DNA of 64,000 nt from Segetibacter sp. 3557_3 (GTDB lineage: Bacteria > Bacteroidota > Bacteroidia > Chitinophagales > Chitinophagaceae): positions 1-64,000 of the forward strand of contig NZ_SMSK01000021.1 of assembly GCF_004354985.1 (NCBI RefSeq), read 5' to 3'. This document shows, piece by piece, positions 28,909 to 39,569 of this stretch. The position numbers and the translations under genes are program-made. The notes beneath the pieces are model-generated. The model was not told the origin of the DNA and did no database searches. It saw only the letters and a program-made list of their open reading frames with translations. Positions within the stretch are counted from its first letter, which is position 1, and each line of letters begins with the position of its first letter.

Positions 28909-30430
28909 TAACCTGATCATATTACCAGTAATGCTTCAGTTTACGCTGGCAATTGTTTTATTATTCTTCTGTAAAAGAATAGCGGCGCAAAAAATAATTA
29001 GTATAGCAGGAAGCATTGTTGCAGTTGTTATCGCTGTTGGTTTATTTCGCCAGGTTTACGAAAAGAGCATACTAACGATGCAGGCTGGTAATTGGAAGGC
29101 GCCTTTCGGGATAACTTTCGTAGCCGATACGTTTAGCACCACAATGATTTTGCTGGCATCGTTATCAGCCCTTGCCGTTGCGGTGTTTTCCACGGTGAGC
29201 ATAAAAAGAGCGAGGATGAAATTTGGTTATTTTCCAAGTTTTCATTTCTTGATCATGGGTTTGAACGGCGCATTTCTTACCGGGGATATCTTTAATTTAT
29301 ACGTATGGTTCGAAGTCATCATCATCTCGTCGTTCGTATTCATCACCCTTGGGGGTAAGAAAGTTCAGATTGAAGGAGCCGTAAAATACTTTACGCTCAA
29401 CTTCCTGGCCTCCATGATTTTTCTTACAGCAATTGCGGTACTTTATGGGCTTGCAGGAAGCTTAAACATGGCTGACTTATCGGGCAAAATTCAAACCATC
29501 AAAAACCAGGGAGTGGTTCAGGTAATCGCTATTTTGTTCCTGGTAGGTTTCGGAATAAAGTCAGCTATCTTTCCCTTGTATTTCTGGTTGCCGGACTCTT
29601 ATCACACCCCTCAGGCAGCTATATCTTCCATCTTTGCGGGATTACTCACCAAGGTAGGAATTTACGCCCTTCTCCGGGTTTTCAGCCTGGTATTTATCCC
29701 TGATGATTTTATGAAAACCCTGGTGGTAATCCTGGGCGGACTAACCCTTTTCAGCGGCGGCCTGGGCGCACTTGTTCAAACGAATATGCGTAAGATGTTT
29801 TCTTATATGATCGTCTGCCACATAGGTTACATGATTGGTGGTATTGGGATGTTCACTGCTGCCGCATTATCAGGCGCAGTATTCTACCTTATTCATGACA
29901 TCATTGTTAAAACAAATCTTTTTCTCGCAGGAGGGCTGATCTATAAAATAAATGGGGAGGTTAATATGAAACGGATGGGGAGCATGTATGAACAGTATCC
30001 GGCATTATCGCTCCTGGTTGCCGTACCACTGTTTTCGTTAATTGGTGTGCCGCCATTATCAGGTTTTTGGCCGAAAATCAATCTTATGAGCGAGAGTTTT
30101 GTTACGGGTAATTACTATCTGTTGGGCTGTATTATATTCGGGAGCTTCATTACTTTATTCGTGATTACCCGGTTTTGGTCTGAAGTATTCTGGAAAAAAA
30201 GGGAAGCACTTGCCAGGAAGCCATACATCAGGTATTTTGATCAAATGTCGCGGTCACAGAAGACGTTCCTGATTACGCCAATTGTATTCCTCAGTATCAT
30301 TTCCCTGTACATAGGCCTGGGTGCAGAAAACATCTTCAGGCTTTCGAATCATATAGCAGCTGAATTGGTTGATACATCAACTTATATCGATGCCGTCCTG
30401 GGAGCTGCAACAACCAATGTAACGCCATGA
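28901..30430 (+). CDS. mrpD: Na+/H+ antiporter subunit D, MrpD/MnhD
   Basis: A 509-residue NuoN/NuoM-like proton-pumping subunit with about fourteen helices. [20 protein letters not shown] is the conserved transporter motif, and [14 protein letters not shown] carries the conserved membrane glutamate. It pairs with MrpA as one of the two antiporter-like subunits. It overlaps mrpC by eight bases and mrpE by four. Confidence 0.95.
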   Translation: MTNNLIILPVMLQFTLAIVLLFFCKRIAAQKIISIAGSIVAVVIAVGLFRQVYEKSILTMQAGNWKAPFGITFVADTFSTTMILLASLSALAVAVFSTVSIKRARMKFGYFPSFHFLIMGLNGAFLTGDIFNLYVWFEVIIISSFVFITLGGKKVQIEGAVKYFTLNFLASMIFLTAIAVLYGLAGSLNMADLSGKIQTIKNQGVVQVIAILFLVGFGIKSAIFPLYFWLPDSYHTPQAAISSIFAGLLTKVGIYALLRVFSLVFIPDDFMKTLVVILGGLTLFSGGLGALVQTNMRKMFSYMIVCHIGYMIGGIGMFTAAALSGAVFYLIHDIIVKTNLFLAGGLIYKINGEVNMKRMGSMYEQYPALSLLVAVPLFSLIGVPPLSGFWPKINLMSESFVTGNYYLLGCIIFGSFITLFVITRFWSEVFWKKREALARKPYIRYFDQMSRSQKTFLITPIVFLSIISLYIGLGAENIFRLSNHIAAELVDTSTYIDAVLGAATTNVTP

Positions 30431-30906
30431 TGCAAAAGCGGTTTTTACTAAACATATTACTTACGCTGGTGTGGATAGCACTAACGGGCTCCTTTACTTA
30501 TATCAATTTGTTCTTCGGTTTTGTGATCAGCTTTTTTGTGCTTTGGATCATCAGCAGGGGGAACCCCGACAAACGCTACTTTACCATCCTTTTTAAAGTG
30601 ATAGGGTTCTTCTTTTACTTTCTGTATGAAATGCTCAAGGCGAATTTCCAGGTAGCTTACGAAGTCATGACTTTCAACCTGCATATGAAACCCGGGATCG
30701 TTAAAATGGAGCTGGATGCGCGAACAGATCTTGAAATTACATTACTCGCAAGCCTGATTTCCCTTACACCTGGCACATTGGTTATCGATGTTTCGGATGA
30801 CAAAAAGGTCATGTACGTTCATGGCATGTACCTCGAGGATCGTGCCCGATTTATTGAGTCCATCAAGATGGGGCTCGAGAGGCCGCTGCTTAATATTATG
30901 CGTTAA
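30427..30906 (+). CDS. mrpE: Na+/H+ antiporter subunit E, MrpE/MnhE
   Basis: A 159-residue subunit. Two N-terminal helices are followed by a cytoplasmic domain with LISLTPGTLVIDVSDDKKVM, the family signature. It overlaps mrpD by ATGA. MrpE is required for full complex activity in characterised systems. Confidence 0.95.
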   Translation: MMQKRFLLNILLTLVWIALTGSFTYINLFFGFVISFFVLWIISRGNPDKRYFTILFKVIGFFFYFLYEMLKANFQVAYEVMTFNLHMKPGIVKMELDARTDLEITLLASLISLTPGTLVIDVSDDKKVMYVHGMYLEDRARFIESIKMGLERPLLNIMR

Positions 30907-30908
30907 CA

Positions 30909-31184
30909 ATGACATTACAGAATTTTATATCATATGGTATTCTACCGGCTTTGTCGTTAGCGACTCTTTTGGTATTTATCCGTTTCCTGAAAGGACCAAG
31001 CATTATAGACCGGGTAATCTCTTTTGATTTGATGGTTATCATTGGCATAGGTGCCATTGTCGCTTACAGCATTTTAACCGACCAGCCAACCTTCCTGGAT
31101 ATTGCTATGGTTGTAGCACTGATCGGATTTTTGTCTACGGTCGCATTTGCTTATTACCTTGAAAAAAGAAACCGAAATGATTAA
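30909..31184 (+). CDS. mrpF: Na+/H+ antiporter subunit F, MrpF/MnhF
   Basis: A 91-residue three-helix subunit. FLKGPSIIDRVISFDLM is the conserved stretch with the buried aspartate and arginine. It begins two bases after mrpE and overlaps mrpG by eight bases. Confidence 0.94.
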   Translation: MTLQNFISYGILPALSLATLLVFIRFLKGPSIIDRVISFDLMVIIGIGAIVAYSILTDQPTFLDIAMVVALIGFLSTVAFAYYLEKRNRND

Positions 31185-31563
31185 TATACTTATCGCCCTT
31201 TGCACAGGTGCTGGAGCAGTTGCAATTTTGCTAGCCGCAATTGGCCTGTTGCGCATGCCGGACCTCTATTTACGGTTATCGGTAACAACAAAAGCAGCAA
31301 CGCTCGGTATTGGGTTAATACTCGTTGGCGGGGCTTTTCATTTCCAGGAAGTGGGTGTCACATCCCGGGTACTGGCGATTATCTTTTTCATCACCTTAAC
31401 CGGTCCTGTTAGTGCGCAGCTGATAGGACGCGTAGCTTATTTAGTAAAGGCAAAGATGTGGGAACATACTATTACAGATGAATTGGATGGCAGGTACGAT
31501 AGTGAGTCTCATACCCTTGAAAGCGACCTGAAGTCAGACGAAAATGATACGCCCAAACCTTAG
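31177..31563 (+). CDS. mrpG: Na+/H+ antiporter subunit G, MrpG/MnhG
   Basis: From ATG 31177 the protein has 128 residues with three helices: an N-terminal one, GLLRMPDLYLRLSVTTKAAT as the family signature, and FFITLTGPVSAQLIGRVAYL. A soluble acidic tail of about 35 residues ends it. A TTG at 31147 would extend it by ten residues into mrpF and is less likely. This closes a complete seven-gene mrpA-G operon, which in other bacteria supports alkaline pH and sodium tolerance. Confidence 0.93.
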   Translation: MINILIALCTGAGAVAILLAAIGLLRMPDLYLRLSVTTKAATLGIGLILVGGAFHFQEVGVTSRVLAIIFFITLTGPVSAQLIGRVAYLVKAKMWEHTITDELDGRYDSESHTLESDLKSDENDTPKP

Positions 31564-32116
31564 AAACGGTCTACCAGCTTTGCAGGTACAAAGGCTTTGC
31601 ACACCGTTAAGCCGGGGAAATTACTTGTGTCCGAAACAATGGCGTTTATCTAAGGCCCTTGCTGGCTTGATTTGCCCCGCAATGGTAAACGGTACAAGCC
31701 GGGAGTGTAATTCACCAAAAATTGGCGCAATCATCTACAATTAAAAAACCGGGGCCTGGTTCAAAGAAGATGGCCTGAATGACCTGGTTTCCCGTTGATC
31801 AATACACAACATTCTTAAACATGCCTCTGCCCGCCTCTGAAGGCCAGGTATAAAAGAAGGTTACGTAAAACGATTACGCAAACAGTAGTACCGGCTTTAC
31901 CGCCTGGTTCCCCGGCAACCTGTTGGGCTTGTGTGGGAACAAAGTATTAACATCAAATTGTCACTTACTTGTACTTTCTGTTGTTGTTTTACAAATCAAT
32001 CTAGTATGCGCAAAATCCGGAAGTTAGAATAATATTTCCGGCAGATTAAATCCGGTTACCAATTACGGTACCGGATGTGCAAAACAGTCTTTTATCACCA
32101 GCAAGCAGCAATCACA
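31564..32116. other. Gap after the mrp operon
   Basis: No gene is recognised. A degenerate dispersed-repeat copy lies at about 31934-31974. Confidence 0.5.
31934..31974 (-). repeat. Dispersed intergenic repeat, copy 4 (degenerate)
   Basis: TTGTCACTTACTTGTAC at the right matches the family end with one change, and GTGGGAACAAAG at the left is a weak match to the other end. Confidence 0.45.
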
Positions 32117-32539
32117 ATGAAAGTAATATATACGGCGACGGCAACAGCAACCGGTGGCAGAAACGGGCAGGTAAAATCCGATAATGGTGTATTGAATGTA
32201 CAGGTTAAACCACCCCGGGCAATGGGTGGCGCTAACGACGATCACACCAACCCGGAACAACTGTTTGCAGCGGGTTATTCCGCCTGTTTTGACAGCGCCC
32301 TTAACCTTGTTATCAGGCAGGAAAAAGCAAAAACTGGTGAGACTTCGGTGACCGCCAGGGTATCAATTGGTTCAAACGATAATGGTGGTTTTGGCTTAGC
32401 GGTAGAGCTGGCCGTCAACATCCCGGGCGTCTCTATGGAAGAGGCACAGCGACTAACTGAACGAGCACACCAGGTATGCCCTTATTCAAATGCAACCCGC
32501 AATAATGTCGAGGTAAAACTTACAACTACGAACAATTAG
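32117..32539 (+). CDS. ohr: Organic hydroperoxide resistance protein (Ohr/OsmC family)
   Basis: From ATG 32117 the protein has 140 residues. YSACFDSAL and HQVCPYSNATRNN carry the two redox cysteines typical of Ohr, and TGGRNGQVKSDNGVL is the family's N-terminal hairpin. It reduces organic hydroperoxides through a Cys-Cys pair, normally recycled by lipoylated proteins. It is cytosolic and apparently monocistronic. An OhrR regulator gene is not adjacent. The start at 32075 would add 14 unlikely residues. Confidence 0.92.
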   Translation: MKVIYTATATATGGRNGQVKSDNGVLNVQVKPPRAMGGANDDHTNPEQLFAAGYSACFDSALNLVIRQEKAKTGETSVTARVSIGSNDNGGFGLAVELAVNIPGVSMEEAQRLTERAHQVCPYSNATRNNVEVKLTTTNN

Positions 32540-32809
32540 CGCGCCTAGCAGGGAACTTTACACAACTGAGCAACCTCAGTGTAGGGGAGTGTGTAGCCGC
32601 CATTATAGGGACGCTGATGCCGGACATCATCTTCCAAATTCTACGGCTTTACATCATTAGTTTAGCCTTTTGCTGGTGTTACCTGTTACCAATGCCCATA
32701 TTGTTTTGTCAGTGGCGCGCCTTAATAATAATCAATCCGGTTTAAGCGATTGCCTGAAGAACAAGCATTGAACTTTAGCCAAATACATAGACCAACAGTA
32801 CCAGATCTT

Positions 32810-33823
32810 ATGAACAATCAAAACATCGCCTATTCTATTTTGGAGCTTGCCATTGTTTCGCAAGGTGATACCATCCAAAAAACACTCCACAACTCACTGG
32901 CATTAGCTAGGGAAGCAGAGGCAAAAATTTACAAACGCATTTGGTTCGCCGAACATCATAATTCGGATAGCATAGGCAGTAGCGCCACATCTATATTGAT
33001 CGGGTTTGTGGCGGAAAACACGAGTACCATCAGGGTTGGTTCTGGTGGTATTATGTTGCCAAATCATTCTCCGCTTATTGTAGCAGAACAGTTCGGAACC
33101 CTTGCCCATTTATACCCGGATCGAATTGATTTGGGTCTCGGAAGAGCACCAGGCACCGATCAGCCCACTGCCCAGGCCATACGTTCAGACTTTATGATTG
33201 CTGCGCAGTCGTTTCCTGATGAGGTGGCGAAAATACAGCAGTACTTTTCTCTAGAAAACAAACGAGCCAACGTAAGGGCTACCGTGGCGGAAGGCACAAA
33301 CGTACCATTGTACATATTAGGTTCGAGTACCGACAGTGCTCATCTGGCAGCAAAGAAGGGTTTGCCATATGCTTTTGCCAGCCACTTTGCATCGGCACAT
33401 TTGCTCACTGCATTGCGGATTTATAAAAATGAATTTCAGCCTTCCCCTTTCCTGGATCGCCCGTATACGATGGCGGGTATCAATGTGTATGTCGCTGATA
33501 CCGATGAGGAGGCTGAAAGCCTATTTACCAGCTTAATCAGGATGTTTGTGGGTGTTTTAACGGGTGCAAGAGATCCCTTACATCCGCCAACAGAGATGAC
33601 CGAAGACCTAAAGGAGCTCTTCCAACATCCGGCGGTTAACCAAATGCTTAAGTACTCCTTTGTAGGCAGTAAGCAAACCGTAAAGAAAAAAATACAGGCT
33701 TTTCTAACAGAGACTGGAGTGGATGAATTAATCATGGTCTCAGCCATGTACGACATCAACGACCGGTTGAAGTCGGCGCGATTATTCGCAGAGATCATGA
33801 CGGAAATCAACGAACAAGGTTAA
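32810..33823 (+). CDS. LLM-class flavin-dependent oxidoreductase (luciferase-like)
   Basis: From ATG 32810 the protein has 337 residues and begins IAYSILELAIVSQGDT, the usual start of this group. RIWFAEHHN, GSGGIMLPNHSPLIVAEQFG and RIDLGLGRAPGTDQ are the luciferase-like monooxygenase motifs, which form the F/FMN pocket of a TIM barrel. Substrate is unknown; these enzymes oxidise small organics using reduced flavin supplied by another protein. A TTG-type start 20 codons upstream is possible but adds non-family sequence. Confidence 0.9.
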   Translation: MNNQNIAYSILELAIVSQGDTIQKTLHNSLALAREAEAKIYKRIWFAEHHNSDSIGSSATSILIGFVAENTSTIRVGSGGIMLPNHSPLIVAEQFGTLAHLYPDRIDLGLGRAPGTDQPTAQAIRSDFMIAAQSFPDEVAKIQQYFSLENKRANVRATVAEGTNVPLYILGSSTDSAHLAAKKGLPYAFASHFASAHLLTALRIYKNEFQPSPFLDRPYTMAGINVYVADTDEEAESLFTSLIRMFVGVLTGARDPLHPPTEMTEDLKELFQHPAVNQMLKYSFVGSKQTVKKKIQAFLTETGVDELIMVSAMYDINDRLKSARLFAEIMTEINEQG

Positions 33824-34436
33824 CCAGGATAGCTATACACCTTGCTATCACTTCCTGGCCACCTGTCTGGTCACGGGCACCCTGTTAACCTTTTTCTTAC
33901 GCGCAATGCGGGTACCAACGGCGAATTATCATACGGGAAGTATACCTTATTCCGGCTGCCCGGTTAACTGGCTAACGTAGTTAACTTTTGGTTTACCCGA
34001 AGAAGCTGGCGGATATCTTCCAGGGCTGATGGATTCTTTACAAGTACTTTACATCGACAAATTACCTGGCTGATACATGCTGTTCACTGGTAAGGAAAGT
34101 GCTCCGGGCATTTCCCATTCGATTAAGTTGTGCTGGTAGATTACTGGGACGCCCTCCAAACCTGTTCAACTAGCCGGGCTAAAATGATGCCCTGAGAAAC
34201 TACAGCTTATACTCCAATAACGGCAGTTAAACTCCACATAGCCGCATTAACAAAATATTTCCTGGGACACGATAGTACTTCATGTCCTTTGGAAGGTTTA
34301 ATCAGCAGTCAGGTACAGGTAAGACATCCCACCATAATTATGCTTCCGGTATCAACTACGGGCTGGCTTGTACATTTAAAAGCATAACACACAAAATACA
34401 GTAAGCGCTCGAATAGTAATCGATCCATTCATCAAT
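33824..34436. other. 600-base gap without a gene
   Basis: No gene, repeat copy or hairpin of note was seen in this stretch. Confidence 0.45.
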
Positions 34437-34766
34437 ATGAAAAAAACACTATTGCTCCTTCTTTTTGTAACAACCATGCTCATGGGAAACGCACATATGC
34501 AAAATCCTGTTATGTGGAAATATGGCGCGCGGAAGATTGATGCTATAACGTCTGTGCAACTGAAAGCCACTGTTGATGCGGGCTGGCATGTTTACAGCCA
34601 AACTACCCTCAAAGGTGGCCTTGTTCCTACTTTCATCAAATTCAATGAAGACTCGTTGGCTTCATTTTCGTTAACAACCAAAGAAGTCGGAAAGTTTCCG
34701 GGGGGTGATACGAAAGTTGGTTTGAAAATCAGGCCAAATGTTTCGCCTGGTATAACAGTATATTAG
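34437..34766 (+). CDS. Short DsbD N-terminal-domain-like secreted protein
   Basis: A 109-residue protein with a signal peptide (MKKTLLLLLFVTTMLMGNA). Residues about 22-95 resemble the N-terminal domain of DsbD-type thiol:disulfide reductases (NPVMWKYGARKIDAI, ATVDAGWHVYSQTT, KEVGKFPGG). The usual downstream part of the domain, including its cysteine region, is missing, and no DsbD membrane segment follows. It is probably a truncated or stand-alone remnant. The next clear gene is the M16 peptidase 206 bases downstream. Confidence 0.6.
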   Translation: MKKTLLLLLFVTTMLMGNAHMQNPVMWKYGARKIDAITSVQLKATVDAGWHVYSQTTLKGGLVPTFIKFNEDSLASFSLTTKEVGKFPGGDTKVGLKIRPNVSPGITVY

Positions 34767-34795
34767 CTTTAAACATTCGAAGAGAACATGGAGAT

Positions 34796-34954
34796 ATGCA
34801 GGTACGAAATTCGGTGCAAATACAGCCTTACTACTTTTTCCAGACGCTAAGAAAACAAACGTTTCCGGAAGGTTGCGGTGATGATCCGGATATAAACAAA
34901 TTTTTTCAGCTTCTTGATGGTGTAACAGGAGCGTATAACAAAAAAGATCTTTAA
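34796..34954 (+). other. Possible small ORF, 52 codons
   Basis: An ATG frame ending in GDDPDINKFFQLLDGVTGAY reads like plausible protein sequence and stops 18 bases before the M16 gene. I do not recognise it. It may be part of a decayed gene together with the upstream DsbD-like fragment. Confidence 0.2.
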
Positions 34955-34972
34955 GCATTAAATAACAAATAA

Positions 34973-37912
34973 ATGAGTATTCTAAAAGCTTTCCTGCTGC
35001 TTACTTATGTTTCCTTTTCTGTTACGACCTTTTCACAGGATCGATATGAATGGAAGCAGGCGTCATCAAATGGATACACGTACCGGTATGTAACTAACGA
35101 CCCGATGGCTACCCGGTTTTATACGCTGAAGAACGGGCTTTCGGTTATTTTATCTAAAAACACCAAAGAGCCCCGGGTAGCGGTTAAGATTGCCGTAAGA
35201 GCAGGAAGCAATAACGATCCGAAGGAACATACGGGTCTTGCACACTATTTAGAGCATCTCTTATTTAAAGGAACGGATAAATTTGGTTCCCTTGATTGGA
35301 CCAAAGAGAAACCTTTGCTGGACAAAATCGAATCTTTATACGAGCAGTACAACGGTACTAAAGACGAGGCAAAACGCCGTGAAGTGTATAAGGAGATCGA
35401 TCGGGTTTCGGGTGAAGCAGCAAAGTTTGCCATTGCCGGTGAATACGATCACCTCATGAAAGCCTTAGGGTCGCAAGGAACAAACGCGCACACTTCTGTA
35501 GAGGAAACGGTTTATCACGAAGATATTCCGGCTAACGCTATGGATAAATTTCTTGCTATACAGGCCGAACGGTTTCGCAACCCAATCATGAGGATTTTTC
35601 ATACTGAGCTGGAAGCGGTGTATGAAGAAAAGAACAGGGGCTTAGATAACGACGGAAATAAAATGCAGGAAGCGATGTTTTCTACTGTTTTCCCGACGCA
35701 TAACTATGGACTTCAAACGACTATCGGTACCATAGAACACCTGAAAAATCCCTCAATTACAGCAATCCGTGATTTTTACAACAAGTATTATGTGCCGAAC
35801 AACATGGCGGTGCTCATGGCCGGAGATTTTAACCCTGATGAACTGATTAAAAAGATAGATAATCATTTCAGCTTCATGAAAGCTAAGCCCGTGGTAGAAT
35901 ATAAGGGAACTAAAGAGAAGCCCATCGAAGGGCCGGTTGTGAAGGAAGTTTACGGACCAACGGCTGAAAGCATCAGGATTCTGTATCGTTCAGCTCCGGC
36001 AGGTACAAGGGAGGCAATGCTTGCTGATCTTGCAAGCGATATCCTGGCAAACGGCAAAGCCGGTTTGATTGACCTGAACTTAAACAAGCAGCAAAAGGTA
36101 CTCGGAGCGGGGGCGGCTTTGTGGCAGTTTAAAGATTACGGCATTTTCTTCTTATTAGCATCACCCAAACAGGGTCAAAGTGCTGATGATGTGAAGGATC
36201 TTTTACGAAGTCAGATTGCACATTTAAAGAACGGAGACTTCGATGAAACTTTGGTTAAAGCAACTGCAGCGAATTACAAATTGAGCCGTTTACAATCTCT
36301 TGAAAGTAACGCTGCACGGGTAAATAGTATAATGGATCAGTTTATCAAAAACAGGGGCAACGAGTGGAACAAAGAAGTTGCCCTGATTGATGAAATGAGC
36401 AGGATCACTAAAAAGGAGTTGGTAGCATTTGCTAACCGGTTTTTCACCGATAATAATTATGTTGTCTTATACAAAAGAAAAGGAGAAGATAAAAGCATCA
36501 CAAAGGTTGAAAAACCCCCAATCACTCCTGTGGAAACTAATGCCGGAAAAAGTTCTCCTTTTGTAAAGGCAATTATCGAAACCCCGCTTCCATCTTTAAA
36601 GCCTGTTTTTGTTGACTATAACAAAGATCTCCAGAGAGGAAAGGTTGGAAACGCAGAAGTGCTTTATGTTCAAAATGAAGACAACAGCTTATTCAGATTG
36701 TCTTATCGCTTCGATATGGGAAGCTGGAATAATAAAAAACTGCCTTTGGCTGCACAATACCTGCAGTATCTTGGAACCGATAAGTACACCTCAGAAGAAA
36801 TCAGCAAGCAATTTTACAACCTGGCCTGCAATTTCAATGTGTTTCCAGGTGATGAACAGACAACCATTACGGTATCAGGATTACAGGAAAACTTTGATAA
36901 AGCGGTGAGCCTGTTTGAAGAGCTCCTGAAAAACTGTAAACCCGATGAAGCTGCTTTGGAAGGCTTAAAGAACCTGCTCACCAAGGCACGGGCGAATAAC
37001 AAATTGAATAAAGGAGCAATTGCTTCCGCCATGCAATCATACGCAATGTATGGCCCCAAAAATCCGTACAACTATACCCTCACGGATGAAGAACTTAAGA
37101 ATTTAAAGGCTAATGATCTAACCGATCTGCTGCATGGCTTAACAAACAATCAGCACAGGATAGGTTACTACGGCCCCCAGCCGATTAACCAATTAACTAC
37201 CAATCTTCAAAAGCTGCATTCGTTGCCGGCATCATGGGCCACTAATTCGGATGCTGTAAAGTTTGAACGCGTAAAACAAACCGCCAATAAAGTTTTGTTT
37301 GCAAATTACGATGCGGTTCAGTCGGAGATCTTTTGGGTTAAAAATCTTTCGGTATATGATCCAAAAAATGAAGCTATGATCAACCTGTTCAATAGCTATT
37401 TCGGTGGAGGCATGGGTTCAATTGTTTTCTCAACAATTCGTGAGTCAAAAGCCCTGGCATATGCAACAAACGCCAGGGTGATAACCCCTGGTAAAAAGGA
37501 CGACTATTTTTCAATTGTGGCATACGTGGGCAGTCAGTCAGATAAAATGAATGATGCTGTAACAAGTATGAATGAATTGCTGAATGAACTTCCAAGAACA
37601 GAGCAGAGTTTTGAAAATGCGCGCACAAGCCTGATGAAAAATATAGAAACTGACCGGATTACCCAGGATGGAATTATTACCAGTTACCTGAACGCACAAC
37701 GTAAGGGTTTAGATCGTGACCTCCGGCAGGAAAACTATGCCCTTTACAGCACACTTAAGTTGGATGACATTTATAAGTTCCACCAGGAAACGTTAGCCAA
37801 ACAGCCCTATACCTACTGTGTAGTTGCATCGGATAAACGGATTAGTATGGATGACTTAAAGAAATATGGTGAGTTGCAGGTCTTAAACCTCGAAGAATTG
37901 TTTGGCTATTAA
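34973..37912 (+). CDS. M16 family zinc metallopeptidase, two-domain (insulinase-like)
   Basis: A 979-residue exported protease with a signal peptide ending near TTFSQD. The inverted zinc motif HYLEH at 91-95 (H91, E94, H95), with EAVYEEKNR about 75 residues later, is complete. The second half (from about residue 540) is the catalytically inactive partner domain (SEEISKQFYNLACNFNVFPG, MGSIVFSTIRESKALAY). Members degrade peptides in the periplasm or cell envelope. The length matches Bacteroidota pitrilysin-like proteins. It appears monocistronic. Confidence 0.93.
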   Translation: MSILKAFLLLTYVSFSVTTFSQDRYEWKQASSNGYTYRYVTNDPMATRFYTLKNGLSVILSKNTKEPRVAVKIAVRAGSNNDPKEHTGLAHYLEHLLFKGTDKFGSLDWTKEKPLLDKIESLYEQYNGTKDEAKRREVYKEIDRVSGEAAKFAIAGEYDHLMKALGSQGTNAHTSVEETVYHEDIPANAMDKFLAIQAERFRNPIMRIFHTELEAVYEEKNRGLDNDGNKMQEAMFSTVFPTHNYGLQTTIGTIEHLKNPSITAIRDFYNKYYVPNNMAVLMAGDFNPDELIKKIDNHFSFMKAKPVVEYKGTKEKPIEGPVVKEVYGPTAESIRILYRSAPAGTREAMLADLASDILANGKAGLIDLNLNKQQKVLGAGAALWQFKDYGIFFLLASPKQGQSADDVKDLLRSQIAHLKNGDFDETLVKATAANYKLSRLQSLESNAARVNSIMDQFIKNRGNEWNKEVALIDEMSRITKKELVAFANRFFTDNNYVVLYKRKGEDKSITKVEKPPITPVETNAGKSSPFVKAIIETPLPSLKPVFVDYNKDLQRGKVGNAEVLYVQNEDNSLFRLSYRFDMGSWNNKKLPLAAQYLQYLGTDKYTSEEISKQFYNLACNFNVFPGDEQTTITVSGLQENFDKAVSLFEELLKNCKPDEAALEGLKNLLTKARANNKLNKGAIASAMQSYAMYGPKNPYNYTLTDEELKNLKANDLTDLLHGLTNNQHRIGYYGPQPINQLTTNLQKLHSLPASWATNSDAVKFERVKQTANKVLFANYDAVQSEIFWVKNLSVYDPKNEAMINLFNSYFGGGMGSIVFSTIRESKALAYATNARVITPGKKDDYFSIVAYVGSQSDKMNDAVTSMNELLNELPRTEQSFENARTSLMKNIETDRITQDGIITSYLNAQRKGLDRDLRQENYALYSTLKLDDIYKFHQETLAKQPYTYCVVASDKRISMDDLKKYGELQVLNLEELFGY

Positions 37913-38311
37913 CATTCGGTGACACAGGGGAACACTGTTTTTACTTCAGTTTTTTGGATTCTTGGGGACCAACCGGGTATTTTCAATGGAGCTCCGGTTG
38001 CCCGCCCGCTGCGCCTGTCGGACGGGTGTCACTCACTTGTACAATATCTTTTCATGCTGCCTTTTCGAAGGAGAGCTTTGGGCCGAAATGCACATATCAG
38101 GTTAGACCGGATGTAATTTCATCCCTGGTAAATTGCGATCCACTTTTTGTAAAAGATGGGAAAGGCCGAATAACATAGCTGCAAATACAAGTGTGTGAGC
38201 CGCCAGAAATTGGGGGCACGCACATCTATGCGCAACGAGCATTGTGCCGTTTGTACCAAAAGAAAAAAAATTAAGCGTTAACCAGGTGTCATAATTAGAT
38301 AATCAATAAAT
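37913..38311. other. Gap holding a dispersed repeat copy
   Basis: No gene is seen in these 400 bases; they include the repeat at 37961-38042. Confidence 0.5.
37961..38042 (-). repeat. Dispersed intergenic repeat, copy 5
   Basis: CTTGGGGACCAAC at the left and GGGTGTCACTCACTTGTAC at the right. The middle contains a CCCGCCCG segment shared with the copy at 48684, so these two form a subfamily. Confidence 0.7.
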
Positions 38312-39406
38312 ATGGAATTGGAAATGATGACCGGTATTACGAATGTCGATGATTGCGGTTGTTATGAAACCGGGCTACCCGCAAATACAGAATCAAAGCT
38401 TACCAACAAGCTTGAGCACTTATGGCATATGGTAGGTAATACACCCATGCTCGAAATATCTTATCGCTACAAGCGGGAGTGCCGGAAATTGTATGTGAAA
38501 TGTGAGAACTATAATTTAACCGGTAGTATTAAAGACCGTATGGCTTTGTATATACTTCAGAAAGCTTATCAACTGGGAACAATAAAGCCGGATGATGTTA
38601 TTGTAGAAGCTACGAGCGGCAATACCGGTATCTCGTTTAGTGCCATCGGGAAAGCGTTAGGACATGATGTAAAAATCATTATGCCTAACTGGCTAAGTAA
38701 AGAAAGGATTGATATCATTCGGAGTTTAGGTGCAGAGGTAATATTAATAAGTAAAGAAGAAGGTGGATTTTTAGGCAGCATCGCACTCAGCCAGAAAATG
38801 GCGCTGGAAAACGGCAAGGTTTTTCTTCCAAAACAATTTGAAAACCTGTTTAACGCCGAGGCGCATGAGAAGACAACCGCCAGGGAGATATGGATGCAAT
38901 TGCAATCCTTAGATCTTAGTCCTGAAGCCTTCGTTGCCGGAGTAGGCACCGGTGGAACGGTAATGGGTATTGGTAATTATCTTAAGAAACGGGATGCGTC
39001 GATAAAAATCCATCCCCTGGAACCCTTAGAATCGCCAACCCTGTCAACCGGGTACAAAGTTGGTTCGCATAGAATACAGGGTATTTCAGACGAGTTTATC
39101 CCCGCTATCGTTGACCTTAGTAAATTGGACAGGGTAGTAAAGGCTTCGGATGGGGATAGCATCATCATGGCGCAAAAACTTGCAAAACAGCTGGGCCTGG
39201 CCGTAGGTATATCATCAGGTGCAAATATCGTAGGCGCTATACAGTTGCAAAATGAACTTGGTGCAAAATCGGTTGTCGTTACCGTATTCAGCGATAGCAA
39301 TAAAAAATACCTGAGCACAGACCTGATGAAGGAAGAACGGGTTTGTGACAACTACTACTGTTGCGACGTTGACTTCCTGGATTACAGAGCCGTTAACCGC
39401 CTGTAA
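38312..39406 (+). CDS. Cysteine synthase-like PLP enzyme
   Basis: A 364-residue fold-type II PLP enzyme of the O-acetylserine sulfhydrylase/cystathionine beta-synthase group. [13 protein letters not shown] supplies the PLP lysine K74, [10 protein letters not shown] binds the substrate carboxylate, and [12 protein letters not shown] binds PLP phosphate. A 30-residue N-terminal extension and a cysteine-rich C-terminus ([11 protein letters not shown]) differ from plain CysK, so it may be a specialised paralogue; the product could be cysteine or a related beta-substituted alanine. It is convergent with the HTCS gene. Confidence 0.88.
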   Translation: MELEMMTGITNVDDCGCYETGLPANTESKLTNKLEHLWHMVGNTPMLEISYRYKRECRKLYVKCENYNLTGSIKDRMALYILQKAYQLGTIKPDDVIVEATSGNTGISFSAIGKALGHDVKIIMPNWLSKERIDIIRSLGAEVILISKEEGGFLGSIALSQKMALENGKVFLPKQFENLFNAEAHEKTTAREIWMQLQSLDLSPEAFVAGVGTGGTVMGIGNYLKKRDASIKIHPLEPLESPTLSTGYKVGSHRIQGISDEFIPAIVDLSKLDRVVKASDGDSIIMAQKLAKQLGLAVGISSGANIVGAIQLQNELGAKSVVVTVFSDSNKKYLSTDLMKEERVCDNYYCCDVDFLDYRAVNRL

Positions 39407-39569
39407 TTGGCGGCGGGACTAGCGTAAACGGCCAGCCTTTCAAACAACACTCGCGGCAACAAAACCCGGCATACCGGGTATTCAAATTCCGGCACAATCG
39501 CAGCACCCCGGACTACCAATATTACCTGGCCCATGCTTAGAGAAGTATACCCCGGCTTTCCTGCTTGCA

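Noticed and set aside
39466-39481. ACCCGG-CATA-CCGGGT hairpin between convergent genes
   Set aside because: Only a 6-bp stem without a T tract; too weak to call a terminator.
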